Shown: positions 50,566-61,999, numbered from the stretch's first letter. The stretch is DNA of 64,000 bases from Streptomyces chumphonensis (GCF_014779715.1 NZ_JACXYU010000008.1:1-64000); one strand, 5' to 3'. Translations and numbers: made by a program. Notes: a model not told the origin generated them from the letters alone.

Positions 50566-51132
50566 ATGAACGCGTCGCCATCCGCCCGGCGCGGCCGTGA
50601 GGTGCGGGAGCGCCTGCAAGCGGCCGCCGCCGAACTCATCGCGGAACGCGGCTGGAGCGCCGTCAGCACCCGCCTCCTGGCCGACCGGGCCGGCGTGGGG
50701 CCCGGCCTCGTCCACTACCACTTCCCCTCACTCCAGGCACTGCTGTCCGAAGCGGCGCTCGGGACCGTCCGTGCGCTGGCCGACGAGCTGGGCGCCCTCC
50801 TCGACCGCGCGGACGGACTCGACGAGGGCCTGACCGGCCTGCTCGCCGCGCTGGACCACTACGACGGCCGGGACACCACGTCCCTCCTGTTCAGCGAGGT
50901 GTACCTGGCCGCCGCCCGCGACCCGGAGCTGGGCGCCGCCCTCGCCGACGTCCTCGGCGCCACCCGGCGCCGCATCGCCCGCTGGCTGGCCGCACACGGC
51001 GCCCCCGCGCCCGAGGACACCGCCGCCGTCCTCACCGCCGCGCTGGACGGCGTCATGCTGCACCGGCCGCTCGACGCGCAGCTGACCTCCGCGCGCGTCG
51101 CCCCCGTGCTCCGGCGCGCCCTGCACCCGTGA
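50566..51132 (+). CDS. TetR-family regulator
   Basis: 188 residues, ATG 50566. HTH at residues 25-55: WSAVSTRLLADRAGVGPGLV and HYHFPSLQALL. The rest is an all-helical ligand domain. It is followed 40 bp downstream by a flavin monooxygenase on the same strand, so the two probably form a self-regulated operon. Confidence 0.9.
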   Translation: MNASPSARRGREVRERLQAAAAELIAERGWSAVSTRLLADRAGVGPGLVHYHFPSLQALLSEAALGTVRALADELGALLDRADGLDEGLTGLLAALDHYDGRDTTSLLFSEVYLAAARDPELGAALADVLGATRRRIARWLAAHGAPAPEDTAAVLTAALDGVMLHRPLDAQLTSARVAPVLRRALHP

Positions 51133-51172
51133 ACCCCACCGCCGGCCGGGCCGGCGAAAGGAACGGCCAGAC

Positions 51173-52342
51173 ATGAAGGCAGTCATCTGCGGCGCCGGGA
51201 TCTCCGGACTCGCCCTCGCCGGGCGGCTGGAGCGGCACGGCTGGGACGTCGTCGTCCTGGAGAAGGCCCCCGGTCCACGCGACCAGGGCTACATGATCGA
51301 CTTCTTCGGCCCCGGCTACGACGCCGCCGACGCGATGGGCGTCCTGCCCCGCATCCGCGAGCTCGGGTACCGCGTCCGGGAGGCCGCCTACGTCGACGAG
51401 CGGGGTCGTCGACGCGCCGGGCTCGACTACCGCCGATTCGCCGACGCGCTCGACGGACGACTGGTCAGCGTGATGCGGCCCGATCTGGAGACGGCCCTGC
51501 GCGAGCACCTCTCCCCCGCCGTCGACCTCCGGTACCGTACCGGCCCCGCCGACGTCGACGTCCACCCCGACGGCGTCCGCCTCGCCCTCACCGACGGGAC
51601 GGCGCTCGACGCGGACCTCCTCGTCGGCGCCGACGGCGTCCACTCCACCGTCCGCCGTCTGGTCTTCGGCGAAGAGCACCACTACCTGCGCCACCTGGGC
51701 TTCCACACGGCCGCGTTCGTCTTCACCGACGCCGAACTCCACGCCCGGGTGCACGACCGCTTCGCGCTCACCGACACCACCGGCCGTCAGATGGGCTTCT
51801 ACAACCTGCGCGACGGCAGCACCGCCGTCTTCGCCGTCCACCGCACCGACGCCGACTCCCTCCCCGAGGACCCGCGCGCCGCTCTCCGCCACGCCTACGG
51901 CACCCTCGGCTGGTGGGCGCCGCGCGCCCTCGACCGCTGCCCGCCGGCCGACGCGGTGTACTACGACCAGGTGGCCCAGATCGAGATGGACCGCTGGACG
52001 CACGGCCGCGTCACCCTCGTCGGCGACGCCTGCGGCGCCGTCTCGCTCCTCGCCGGCCAGGGCGCCTCCCTCGGCATCGCGGGCGCCTACCTCCTCGCGG
52101 AGGAACTGGACCGCGCCCCCTCCGTCACCGACGCGCTGGCCCGCTACGAACGCGCCTGGCGTCCCGTGGTGACGGAGAAGCAGCGCGTCGCCCGCAAGGC
52201 CGCCCGCTGGTTCCTGCCGGAGTCCGCCTGGCAGCTCCGCGTCCGACGCCTCCTCCTGCGCGCCTCCGCCCTCCCCGGCGCCGACCGTGTCCTCTCCACC
52301 GCCCTCGTCGGCAAACCCACCCCCCTCCCCACTCCCCGGTAG
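51173..52342 (+). CDS. FAD-dependent monooxygenase (PHBH/TetX-like)
   Basis: 389 residues, ATG 51173 after GAAAGGA. The FAD motif CGAGISGLALAGRLERHGWD, the DG motif LLVGADGVHSTVRR and the GD motif VTLVGDACGAVSLLAGQGAS are complete. Group A flavoprotein monooxygenases hydroxylate aromatic compounds or inactivate antibiotics such as tetracyclines and rifamycins. With a TetR repressor in front, a detoxification role is plausible but not shown. Confidence 0.9.
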   Translation: MKAVICGAGISGLALAGRLERHGWDVVVLEKAPGPRDQGYMIDFFGPGYDAADAMGVLPRIRELGYRVREAAYVDERGRRRAGLDYRRFADALDGRLVSVMRPDLETALREHLSPAVDLRYRTGPADVDVHPDGVRLALTDGTALDADLLVGADGVHSTVRRLVFGEEHHYLRHLGFHTAAFVFTDAELHARVHDRFALTDTTGRQMGFYNLRDGSTAVFAVHRTDADSLPEDPRAALRHAYGTLGWWAPRALDRCPPADAVYYDQVAQIEMDRWTHGRVTLVGDACGAVSLLAGQGASLGIAGAYLLAEELDRAPSVTDALARYERAWRPVVTEKQRVARKAARWFLPESAWQLRVRRLLLRASALPGADRVLSTALVGKPTPLPTPR

Positions 52343-52465
52343 ACGCTCCTCTGGAGGTCACACGGCTGAGCGGACAGGACGTACCGCTGGGGTGGCGGGC
52401 GTGGCACGTACCCTTCGGAGTCGTTGAGACCGTGTCCGCCCGTGCTCGTTCTTCGTGGAGTCACC

Positions 52466-53029
52466 ATGCCGTTGCCCTGTCCGGAACTGCTGCCCGGCGA
52501 GGGCTTCAACCTGCGCCGGCACCGCCCCGCTGACCGAGAGGCGTTCGCGGCCTTCCTCACCGACCCCGAGGCCACCCGCCACATGGCCTTCACGGCGGAG
52601 CAGAAGACCCCGCAGGGTGCGCAGGACATGCTCGACTACGTGATCTCCGCCTACGGCTCCGATCACGAGGTGCTGTCCCTGACGATCGCGGACGCGGCAG
52701 ACGACTCGTACCTGGGCTCGATCGGGGGCACCGCCACGGACACGGACGGGGTGGTGGAGATCTACTACACGGTCATCCCCGGCGAGCAGGGGCGTGGCCT
52801 GGCCACCGGTGCCGTACAGCTGCTGCTCGCGTACCTCTTCGCGCTGCCCGGTGTCACCTCGGTTCGGGCGGACGTCACCACTGACAACCAGCCGTCGCTG
52901 CGTGTGCTGGAGAAGCTGGGCTTCCAGGACCGCGGGCCTGTGGAGCGGGACGCCGGCGAAGGCGAACTCGCCCACGTCTCTCTCACCGGACGCCGGTACG
53001 TACGGGACGCCGACGCCTACGAGGCGTGA
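52466..53029 (+). CDS. GNAT-family N-acetyltransferase
   Basis: 187 residues, ATG 52466. RimJ/RimL-like GNAT: RRHRPADREAFAAFLTDPEA at the N-terminus, the acetyl-CoA-binding VIPGEQGRGLATGAVQLLL (motif RGLATG) and NQPSLRVLEKLGFQ. Acetylates an amine on an unknown substrate. Stands alone between the monooxygenase and the TerD fusion. Confidence 0.88.
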   Translation: MPLPCPELLPGEGFNLRRHRPADREAFAAFLTDPEATRHMAFTAEQKTPQGAQDMLDYVISAYGSDHEVLSLTIADAADDSYLGSIGGTATDTDGVVEIYYTVIPGEQGRGLATGAVQLLLAYLFALPGVTSVRADVTTDNQPSLRVLEKLGFQDRGPVERDAGEGELAHVSLTGRRYVRDADAYEA

Positions 53030-53244
53030 TCCCCCACCGACCCGGTTCGACGGTCCAGGGGTCGCATGGGGACGCCGGAGTGGCGGGGCTTCTTGACCGA
53101 GCCTCCATCAGGTCACGGACGCCCGTCCGGTCGCCTGCGAGGCGGCTCCTCCGTGCGGATCGACACATCCCGGACAAGACCGTCGAGACGTCGGGTCAGT
53201 CCGTGAGTCAGGCCCGTCGGAGAAGCCACGTCACATCCTCGCTG

Positions 53245-55308
53245 TCAGTCCTCGCGGGACCCTGCGGCGGCCCGGCGTCGCGGACGGCGTTCCAGCGGCA
53301 CGACCACCGAGCTCCAGAAGCGGTCCACCGAGTCGTACACGCTGCGGATGAAGCCCGTCTCGGCATGACCGCGTGAGCTGCCCATCCCCTTGAAGAGAGA
53401 CAGCTTGAAGCCCGTGATCCGGACGTCGGACTCCTGGGGGAGAAGGTCGCCGGGTTCGGGTCGCAACCGCTCGAGCGTTCCCCGCGGACCGTTCGGTCGG
53501 CCTTCGAGGAGCGTCTCGACGTGCAGGTCGGCCGGAGCGTCGGAGAGTTGGCGGATCAGGCGCTTCGCCCAGGTGAGGGGGTAGCCGCTCTCGGCGGGGG
53601 GAATCTCCATGGACGTCCGCAACTTCCCGGTGCGCAGGTCCGCGACGATGACCAGGGTCCCCGGAGCACCCTCCACCCGTACTTCGGCCTCCAGGCGACC
53701 GTCCGCGCACAGCCGGTCCGCGAGGGCGGCGCGACGGGCCCCCGCGTCGCTGTTGCGGCGGACGCGCTGGACAGGCAGCGCCCGCTGCCCCAGCTCTCCC
53801 CCCAACCGCAGGCACACTTGACGGATCAGCCGCTCCCAGCTTTCGACGACCTCCACGGCCCGCTGGTCGCCGTGGCACAGCGTCTCCGTGTCGATGCCGT
53901 TGCGCACCGGCACCCACGCGGGCCCCATGTTCTGGAACCCGTGGCAGCCGGAGTTGTCGTGCCGCAGATAGTGCAGCAGCTCCTGGAGCAGCCAGGCGTG
54001 AGCGGCGTTGCCCACACCCTCGTGCCGAATCAGCATCTGGGCCTGGTGCGTCACCTCGGCCCAGGAGAGGTGCCAGAGCGTGACCCGGTGCTTCCGCCTG
54101 CGATCGATCTTGACGTCCCCCAGCGGTCCGCCGTCGAGCGCTACGTCGTTGGAGAGCGTGATCACGGCTTCATAGCCCCTCCGGGCCGCCACATCCACGT
54201 AGTCCTGGACCTGCTCCGCCCGCAGCGGGCTCCCGTTCGTCTTCGTCTCGACGAGTGCCGTCCACAGGCGCCCCGCCCGTTCCACCCGGATGACCCCGTC
54301 GGGTCGCTTCGGCGCGTCGCCGTGCGGAAGCGAGACCTCGGTGAAGGTTTCCATCCGACCGGCCGGTGCTCCGAAGCCCGCCGTGAGCCGACGGCCGAAC
54401 TCGGGCACCTGCGTCATCACCGACAGCAGGACGGAGGTGGCGCGCATCTCGCGCTCTCGGTCGTTCTTCAGGCTCGACGCGGGAAACAACCGTGCCTGCC
54501 GCCACGCCTCGTTCTCGGCAAGCGACTTCTTGGCGACCTTGGGCAGTGTCACCTTCTTCTTCGCGGTACGCGGCCGCCGTCGGGCAGGGCGTTCCTCGCC
54601 TTCCTCCGTCGTGACGGAGGAAGGCGCCGCTTCGGGCCGACGTTGCGGGGGTACGGGCGCACCGCTTTCCACCGGGGCCCGGGCCGGCACGCTCCCGGCG
54701 ACGACCTCGCTTTCCGCAGAGGGGACGTCCGTGCCGTCCGCCGACTCGTCGTCGGCCTCCTCGGCCTCGTCGACGTCGATGCCGAAGTCGATGGCCAACC
54801 CCGCGAGGCCGGAGGCATACCCCTGAGCGACCGCCCGGAACTTCCACCGGCCGTCGCGGCGGTAGAACTCGCCGAAGACGAACGCCCGCTCCACCCCGGC
54901 GTCGGGGATCGAGAACTCCAGCAGCGCCTCGCCCGAGGGGTCGGTGACGGTCAGCCGCAGAGCGCTCAGGTCCCCGAAGCAGTCCTCGCCGTACCGGCTC
55001 GCCGCGATGGCGATGCGCTCCACGTCACCGGGCATGGCCGCCAGGTCCAGACTGACCCGGTCCTCGTTGCCGTCGTCCGTCGGTCGCTTCCCCAGAAGCT
55101 GCACGGACCCGTCAGGGGCCGTGGGGTTGTTGTAGAAGTAGAAGTCGGCATCGCCGCGCACCTTGCCGTTTCCGTCCAGGAGCAGCACGGAGGCGTCCGC
55201 ATCGGCCTCACCCGACTCGCTGCTCCATCCGAGGTGGACGACCACCGCGTCGACGCTTTCGCTCAGCTCGTCCAGGCCGACGTTCGCGCCTTTGACCATC
55301 TCGCGCAC
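53245..55308 (-). CDS. TerD domain fused to PD-(D/E)XK nuclease-like domain
   Basis: About 687 residues, GTG 55308 (GGGGGG at good spacing; ATG 55299 is an alternative). Residues 1-185 are a TerD domain with calcium-binding blocks: VKGANVGLDEL, LLLDGNGKVRGDADFYFYNN and FSIPDAGVERAFVFGEFYRR. A charged linker with RRPRTAKKKVTLPK follows. The C-terminal half (about 270-520) contains LWTALVETKTNGSPLRAEQV, matching the ExK core of PD-(D/E)XK nucleases, with an upstream acidic PKRPDGVIRV. Ter proteins are tied to tellurite, DNA-damage and phage responses; a nuclease fused to TerD fits a defence role. No other ter genes are adjacent. Confidence 0.78.
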   Translation of the reverse strand: MREMVKGANVGLDELSESVDAVVVHLGWSSESGEADADASVLLLDGNGKVRGDADFYFYNNPTAPDGSVQLLGKRPTDDGNEDRVSLDLAAMPGDVERIAIAASRYGEDCFGDLSALRLTVTDPSGEALLEFSIPDAGVERAFVFGEFYRRDGRWKFRAVAQGYASGLAGLAIDFGIDVDEAEEADDESADGTDVPSAESEVVAGSVPARAPVESGAPVPPQRRPEAAPSSVTTEEGEERPARRRPRTAKKKVTLPKVAKKSLAENEAWRQARLFPASSLKNDREREMRATSVLLSVMTQVPEFGRRLTAGFGAPAGRMETFTEVSLPHGDAPKRPDGVIRVERAGRLWTALVETKTNGSPLRAEQVQDYVDVAARRGYEAVITLSNDVALDGGPLGDVKIDRRRKHRVTLWHLSWAEVTHQAQMLIRHEGVGNAAHAWLLQELLHYLRHDNSGCHGFQNMGPAWVPVRNGIDTETLCHGDQRAVEVVESWERLIRQVCLRLGGELGQRALPVQRVRRNSDAGARRAALADRLCADGRLEAEVRVEGAPGTLVIVADLRTGKLRTSMEIPPAESGYPLTWAKRLIRQLSDAPADLHVETLLEGRPNGPRGTLERLRPEPGDLLPQESDVRITGFKLSLFKGMGSSRGHAETGFIRSVYDSVDRFWSSVVVPLERRPRRRAAAGSRED

Positions 55309-55508
55309 TGTGCCCCCCAAGAATGCGGGCCACCCCGGGGCACACCGGAGGCCCGTCGCCGTTCACGATCGGATCACACAGCCCGCACGCTGCGTGACGG
55401 AGAGCGTAGCGTCACCGATCAACGCTGCGTAAGGGTCGGGCAGCACTTCGCAGTCACCGGACGGGGCCCCGGGTGCGGGGGGTGGGGGTGCGGGGGCATG
55501 ATCGGGGG

Positions 55509-56087
55509 ATGGATGTGTCGCTTCGCCTCGCCCAGCAGCCGGACGCCGACGCGCTGCTGAGCCGCAGCCCGCTCGCCGCCCTCGTCGGCATGCTGCTCGA
55601 CCAGCAGGTCCCCATGGAGTGGGCGTTCAACGGCCCGTGGACGATCGCCCAGCGGATGGGCGACGACGACCTCGACGCGCACCGGATCGCCGCGCAGGAC
55701 CCGGAGGCGTTCGCCGAGCTGCTCGCCGCCAAGCCCGCCGTGCACCGCTACCCGGCGTCGATGGCCGGGCGGGTGCAGAAGCTGTGCCAGTACCTCGTGG
55801 AGCACTATGACGGCGACGTCACCGCGCTCTGGCGGGACGCCGACAGCGGCAGGGAGCTGCTGAAGCGGCTGAACGACCTGCCGGGCTTCGGGAAGCAGAA
55901 GGCGCAGATCTTCCTCGCCCTGCTCGGCAAGCAGCTCGGCGTCACGCCGGACGGTTGGCGGGAGGCGGCGGGCGGCTACGGCGAGGAGGGGGCGCACCGG
56001 TCGGTGGCCGACATCACCGGGCCCGAGTCCCTCCAGCAAGTGCGGGCGTACAAGCAGGAGATGAAGCGGGCGGCGAAGAAGTCCTGA
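55509..56087 (+). CDS. HhH-GPD-type base-excision repair protein
   Basis: 192 residues, ATG 55509. Helix-hairpin-helix region LLKRLNDLPGFGKQKAQIFLALLGKQLGV-like (shown by LNDLPGFGKQKAQIFLALLG). The N-terminal ALVGMLLDQQVPMEWAFNGP is typical of this actinobacterial subgroup. The catalytic aspartate of the glycosylases is not in its usual place, so activity is uncertain. Divergent from the TerD-nuclease gene. Confidence 0.85.
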   Translation: MDVSLRLAQQPDADALLSRSPLAALVGMLLDQQVPMEWAFNGPWTIAQRMGDDDLDAHRIAAQDPEAFAELLAAKPAVHRYPASMAGRVQKLCQYLVEHYDGDVTALWRDADSGRELLKRLNDLPGFGKQKAQIFLALLGKQLGVTPDGWREAAGGYGEEGAHRSVADITGPESLQQVRAYKQEMKRAAKKS

Positions 56088-56181
56088 AACCGGCGGAGCG
56101 CCGGGAGGAGACCGCAGCGCCGGGCCCGCGAAGGTGCATGATCGGCGTATCCGGCCATCCGCACCGTGGAGAGGACTACCG

Positions 56182-57585
<1,404 letters not shown>

Positions 57586-57607
57586 GCGCAGCACCCCTCG
57601 GCGCGCA

Positions 57608-57646
57608 GGCCACCGGCCCGTGGCGCCTCGGCCACCGGCCCGTGGC
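57608..57646. repeat. Tandem hairpin repeat after lpdA
   Basis: GGCCACCGGCCCGTGGC occurs at 57608-57624 and 57630-57646. Each copy folds as GCCAC/GTGGC, so the pair may act as the lpdA terminator. Confidence 0.65.
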
Positions 57647-57781
57647 CGGCCGGTGCGCCGTGGAGGCGACGCACGCGAGGTCGCCATCCCGCGTTCGCAT
57701 GGTCGCCGCCCGGTTGGGCAAACATGCGGAATCGAACACCGCGACGGTGTGGCGGCGTTGACGCACGGAGGGACGTGCCGA

Positions 57782-60700
57782 GTGCGGTTCGGAATACTGG
57801 GCCAGGTCGAGGCCCGGTGCGACGGTGTGCGCATCGCCCTGCGGCCCGGCCGGGAACGCTCCCTGCTGGCCCTGCTCGTCCTCAACGCGGGCCGCCTCCT
57901 CACGGCCGACCACGTCGTGACGCTCCTGTGGGAGGAACCGCCGGAGAGCGCGCGCGCCCAGGTCTACAACCTCGTCAGCGGACTGCGGCGCCGCCTGCAC
58001 CACCCCGCCCCCGGCCGTCCCGCCGGCGCCGACGTGCTCGTCACGGCCGACGGCGGCTACCGGCTGGAGCCCGCCCGGCACCACACCGACCTGGCCGCCT
58101 TCCGGTCGGCCGCCGCCCAGGGCCGCTACGCGGCCGAGTCCGGCGCCCGGCACCGCGCCGCCGAACTGCTGACGCAGGCCCTCGGCCAGTGGCGGGGCGA
58201 GGCGCTGTCCGGCTGCGCGGCGCCGTTCGCCGCCGCCGCCCGGCAGACGCTGGAGGACGAGCGCTGGAGCACCGTCGAGGCGCTGCTGGACGTCCACCTC
58301 GGGCTGGGCCGCTACGAACGCGTCCTCGCGGACGTCGGGCCCTGGCTGGAGCAGCAGCCCTACCGGGAGGACCTGTACCGGCGGCAGATGCTCGCCCTGG
58401 CCGCCCAGGGACGGCGGGCGGACGCGCTGGCCAGCTACCGGCGGGCCTACCGGCGGCTGGGCGAGGACCTGGGCGTCGAGCCGGGCCCGGCCCTGCGCGA
58501 CCTGCACGAGCAGCTCCTGCGCGGCGCGGCCCCGGCGCTCCCCGGCCGGCCGGAGGACGCGGGCCGCGGCGGCGGCGCGGCCCGCCGGAGGCCGCCGGCG
58601 CGCCGCAGCGGTGCGACGGCGGACCCCGCGCCCCTCCCGGGCCCGCGTCAGGACGCACGGCCGCCGGCCCGGGAGCCGTCGGCAGCGGGACCCGCCGTCG
58701 ACGAACCGTCCGCCGGAGGACCGGGCACCGGGCCGTCCGCCGGGGAACCATCCCGCGCCCGCCCGATTCCGCGCCAACTCCCGCCTCCGCCCGCCCGCTT
58801 GTACGGCCGCGAGGCCCTCCTGCGCGAACTGCGGGACGCCCTCGCGCCCCCGCCGTCGCCCCTGACCGCGCACCCCGCCGCACGCACCACCGCGCACCCC
58901 GCCCCGGGCCCGCCCGTCGTCGTCCTCACCGGGCCCGGCGGCGTCGGCAAGACGGCCCTCGCGCTGCACACCGCCCACCGCCTCGCCGCCCGGTTCCCCG
59001 ACGGGCAGCTCTACGCCGACCTGCGCGGCTCCCACGCCTCCCCCGCCGACCCCCCGGAGACCGCCGCCCGCTTCCTGCGCGCCCTCGGCGTCGACGGCCA
59101 GGACGTCCCCACCGACGCCGACGAGCGCGTCGCCGACCTGCGCAGCCGACTCGCCGGACGCAGTGTGCTCCTCCTGCTCGACGACGTCCGCGACGAGACG
59201 CAGCTGCGCCCCCTGCTGCCCGCCGACGGCGGCTGCGCCGTACTCGCCACCTCCCGCAACCGGCTGACCGGCCTCACCGCCCTGGCCGACGCGCGGGTCC
59301 TCGGTGTCGGGACCCTCACGCCCGCCGACGCCGCCGCCCTCCTCGCCGGCCTCGTCGGCGCCGAACGGGCGGGGGCCGACCGGGTCGCCACCGCCGAGGT
59401 CGCCCGGCTCTGCGGCCGCCTCCCCCTGGCCCTGCGCATCGCGGGGGCCCGGCTCGCGGCCCGTCCCGACTGGACGGTGGCGGGCTTCCGGGACCGGCTC
59501 GCCCAGCAGCACCACCGGCTCGACCAGCTCGCCGCCGGCGACCTCGACGTCCGCGCGGGCATTGCCCTCAGCTACCGCTCCCTCGGCCCCGGACTGCGCA
59601 CGGCCCTGCGCCGCCTGGCGCTGCTGGAATCCCACAGCGTGCCCGGCTGGGTCGTCGGGACGCTGGCCGGACGACCGGCGGAGCCGTGGCTCCACGACCA
59701 GCTCGTCGAACGCAACCTGCTGGAGACCTGCGGGCGCGACCAGGCCGGCCAGCCGCGCTACCAACTGCACGCCCTCGTCCGCGACTTCGCGCGCGAACGC
59801 ACCCTCACGGAGGACACCGAGGAGGAGCGGAACGCCGCCGTCGAGCGCGTCCTGCGCGCCTGGCTCGCCCTCGCCTCCGAGGCGGCCGGACGCCTCGGCC
59901 ACGGCGGCGTCCTCGACCCCGTCACCCCGGCCCCGGGCGGACCGCCGGACGCCGCCGATGCCGCCGATGCCGCCGATGCCGCCGATGCCGCCCGCGACCG
60001 TCCGGAACGCTGGTTCGCCGCCGAGCAGGCCAACCTGCTGAACGCGGCCCTGCACGCCTGCCGCCTCCACCTGCCCGAACTGGCCGGCGACCTCGCGCTC
60101 CAGCTGAGCGGCTACCTCGTCATCCGCTTCTACGAGGCCGAGCGGGAGGCCGTCGTCCGGGCCGCCATCGCCAGCTGGGGGGACCGTCCCACCGCCGACC
60201 GACGACTCTCCCGGCTCCACTTCGCCCTCTGCTGGACCCTGTACCAACAGGACCGCTACGCCGAGCTCACGGACGCCGCCGAGCGCGGCCTCCGGGTCGC
60301 CCGCGACCTCGGCGACCCGGAGGTCGTCGCCGACGCCGCCTGGCAGCTCGGCCGCGCCACCGCCCTGCGCGGCCGGCTCACCGAGGCCGCCGCGTACTAC
60401 CGGCGCACCGTCGAGGACGCCGAGCACCTCGGGCTCTCCGCCCGCGCCCACGTCTACGCCCTCACCGGCCTCGCGAACGTCCTGGCCGACCTCGGCGAGC
60501 CGACCGAGGCCGTCCGGAGCTACCAGCAGGCACTGGAACGCCACCCCGGGGCCGACCGCACCCGGGTCGTGATGCTGCTGCGCTGCGCCGAGGCGCACAG
60601 CGACGCCGGGCAGGGCGCGCGCGCCCTGGAGCTCCTGACGGCCGCCGACGCCATCGTCCGCGCGATCGGGGACGACGTCGGCGCCGCCCACGTCGAACGG

Positions 60701-61102
60701 GGCCGGGCCCTCGTCGACCTCGCCCACGGCCGCTGGCACGCCGCCCACGACCGCCTGACCGGCGTCCTGGCCACGCTGCGCACCCAGCGCGAGACGTCCG
60801 GCGAGGCGGGCGTCCTGCGCAGCCTCGGCGACGCGGCCCTCGGCACCGGACGGTGGGACGACGCCCGGCACCGCCTCGACGACGCGCTCGCCCTCTACGC
60901 CCGCATGGACCTGCCCGTCGAGATCGCCCGCACCCGCGCCCGCCTCGCCGTCGTCCACCGGCTCGCGGGCGACCCCGCCCCGGCGCACCGGCACGCCGAC
61001 GCGTGCCGCGCCCTCCTGCTCCGCCACGCACTCGGCCCGGCCTGCCTGCGCCTGCCCGCCCACGTCCGCCGGCTGCTGCCACCGGCGGACGTGACGACGT
61101 GA
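57782..61102 (+). CDS. SARP-NB-ARC-TPR pathway regulator (AfsR-like)
   Basis: 1106 residues, GTG 57782 after GGAGGGA. Residues 1-95 are an OmpR-type winged-helix domain (VRFGILGQVEARCDG, ALLWEEPPES). Residues 100-245 are the BTAD domain (AELLTQALGQWRGEALSG, GRRADALASYRRAYRRLGED). A Pro/Arg-rich linker leads to an NB-ARC ATPase (about 375-660; Walker A GPGGVGKTALALHTA, Walker B-like LLLLDDV). The rest is TPR-like helices. Such regulators activate antibiotic or developmental genes after an ATP-driven switch. A short AAD repeat lies near residue 725-738. No biosynthetic cluster adjoins it in this window. Confidence 0.92.
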   Translation: MRFGILGQVEARCDGVRIALRPGRERSLLALLVLNAGRLLTADHVVTLLWEEPPESARAQVYNLVSGLRRRLHHPAPGRPAGADVLVTADGGYRLEPARHHTDLAAFRSAAAQGRYAAESGARHRAAELLTQALGQWRGEALSGCAAPFAAAARQTLEDERWSTVEALLDVHLGLGRYERVLADVGPWLEQQPYREDLYRRQMLALAAQGRRADALASYRRAYRRLGEDLGVEPGPALRDLHEQLLRGAAPALPGRPEDAGRGGGAARRRPPARRSGATADPAPLPGPRQDARPPAREPSAAGPAVDEPSAGGPGTGPSAGEPSRARPIPRQLPPPPARLYGREALLRELRDALAPPPSPLTAHPAARTTAHPAPGPPVVVLTGPGGVGKTALALHTAHRLAARFPDGQLYADLRGSHASPADPPETAARFLRALGVDGQDVPTDADERVADLRSRLAGRSVLLLLDDVRDETQLRPLLPADGGCAVLATSRNRLTGLTALADARVLGVGTLTPADAAALLAGLVGAERAGADRVATAEVARLCGRLPLALRIAGARLAARPDWTVAGFRDRLAQQHHRLDQLAAGDLDVRAGIALSYRSLGPGLRTALRRLALLESHSVPGWVVGTLAGRPAEPWLHDQLVERNLLETCGRDQAGQPRYQLHALVRDFARERTLTEDTEEERNAAVERVLRAWLALASEAAGRLGHGGVLDPVTPAPGGPPDAADAADAADAADAARDRPERWFAAEQANLLNAALHACRLHLPELAGDLALQLSGYLVIRFYEAEREAVVRAAIASWGDRPTADRRLSRLHFALCWTLYQQDRYAELTDAAERGLRVARDLGDPEVVADAAWQLGRATALRGRLTEAAAYYRRTVEDAEHLGLSARAHVYALTGLANVLADLGEPTEAVRSYQQALERHPGADRTRVVMLLRCAEAHSDAGQGARALELLTAADAIVRAIGDDVGAAHVERGRALVDLAHGRWHAAHDRLTGVLATLRTQRETSGEAGVLRSLGDAALGTGRWDDARHRLDDALALYARMDLPVEIARTRARLAVVHRLAGDPAPAHRHADACRALLLRHALGPACLRLPAHVRRLLPPADVTT

Positions 61103-61147
61103 CGGGCCGGCCGCGACGTGACGACGTGACGGGCCGGGCGGGGCCGG

Positions 61148-61999
61148 TCAGAACGCCTCGTCGCGGAACCCGTGCCGGGCGACGCGCGCCAGCATGTTCC
61201 GCCACGCGTTGAGGTCCGCGTGCGGATTGCCGCTGATGCCGAGCCGGTTCTTGGCCTGGCCGAAGGCGTTGTCGGTGTTCGGCCCCCAGATGCCGTCCAC
61301 GGCCAGGCCGGAGCCCATGAAGTTGTTGCACATGGCCTGGACGAACCTGGTGTCGCTGGAGCTGCCCTTCTGGCACAGCGTGGGCAGCCCGCCGAAGTCG
61401 GCGTGGATGTGGTCGCGGTGGGCCGAGTTGTACCAGCCGTCGAGCACGTACCGGAACCGGCGGCGGCAGGTCGCGTCCACCGCCAGGTAGCGGCGGCGCA
61501 GGGTGCGGTCCGACGCGGCGTGGTGACCGTCCAGCATCGAGGACTGCCGGCCGCCGTTCCACCGCACCAGGTCCAGGTCCATCGCCGTGCCGGCACCGTG
61601 CTGGCCCGACCGGTTGACGTAGAACCCGGCCGAGACGAGGAACTTGACCCCGCCGAACCCGCCGTCCGACGACAGGTCCCGCAGGTCGCGTATCCACACC
61701 ACCAGCCGGTCGTAGAACCCCTGCGTGCAGCGCCAGTCGCGCAGCACGGTGTTGCCTCTGTTCCCCCGCCAGTAGTACACCGGCGTACCGTCGATGCGGC
61801 TGAAGGTCCGCAGCGCCTGCGCCGAGACGTCGCCCTCCGGCGCCTGCATCTCCCGGGGCAGCGCCTCGAACCCCGGGTCCTCCGCCGCCCACGCGCTCCC
61901 GCCCGTGGCCCCCGCCACGACCGCCCCCGCCGCCGCGGCCCCGACCCCGCCGAGGAACAGCCGCCGGTCCAGACCCCTCGCCCGCTCGTCTTCCCGCAT
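61148..61999 (-). CDS. Tat-exported extensin/VanY-like protein with peptidoglycan-binding domain
   Basis: 283 residues, ATG 61999. Twin-arginine signal (LDRRLFLGGVGAAAAGAVVA). A catalytic-like domain (about 110-215) has GTAMDLDLVRWNGG and HRDHIHADFGG, matching the metal-binding motifs of extensin-like/VanY-type peptidases. The C-terminal PGBD-like region is LAVDGIWGPNTDNAFGQAKN and LNAWRNMLARVARHG. Likely acts on cell-wall peptides outside the cell. Divergent from the DUF389 gene and convergent with the SARP gene. Confidence 0.8.
   Translation of the reverse strand: MREDERARGLDRRLFLGGVGAAAAGAVVAGATGGSAWAAEDPGFEALPREMQAPEGDVSAQALRTFSRIDGTPVYYWRGNRGNTVLRDWRCTQGFYDRLVVWIRDLRDLSSDGGFGGVKFLVSAGFYVNRSGQHGAGTAMDLDLVRWNGGRQSSMLDGHHAASDRTLRRRYLAVDATCRRRFRYVLDGWYNSAHRDHIHADFGGLPTLCQKGSSSDTRFVQAMCNNFMGSGLAVDGIWGPNTDNAFGQAKNRLGISGNPHADLNAWRNMLARVARHGFRDEAF

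Noticed and set aside
57782..61102. Antibiotic gene cluster around the SARP regulator
   Set aside because: Neighbours are lpdA, a wall peptidase and DUF389; no polyketide, peptide or terpene synthase genes are in the window.
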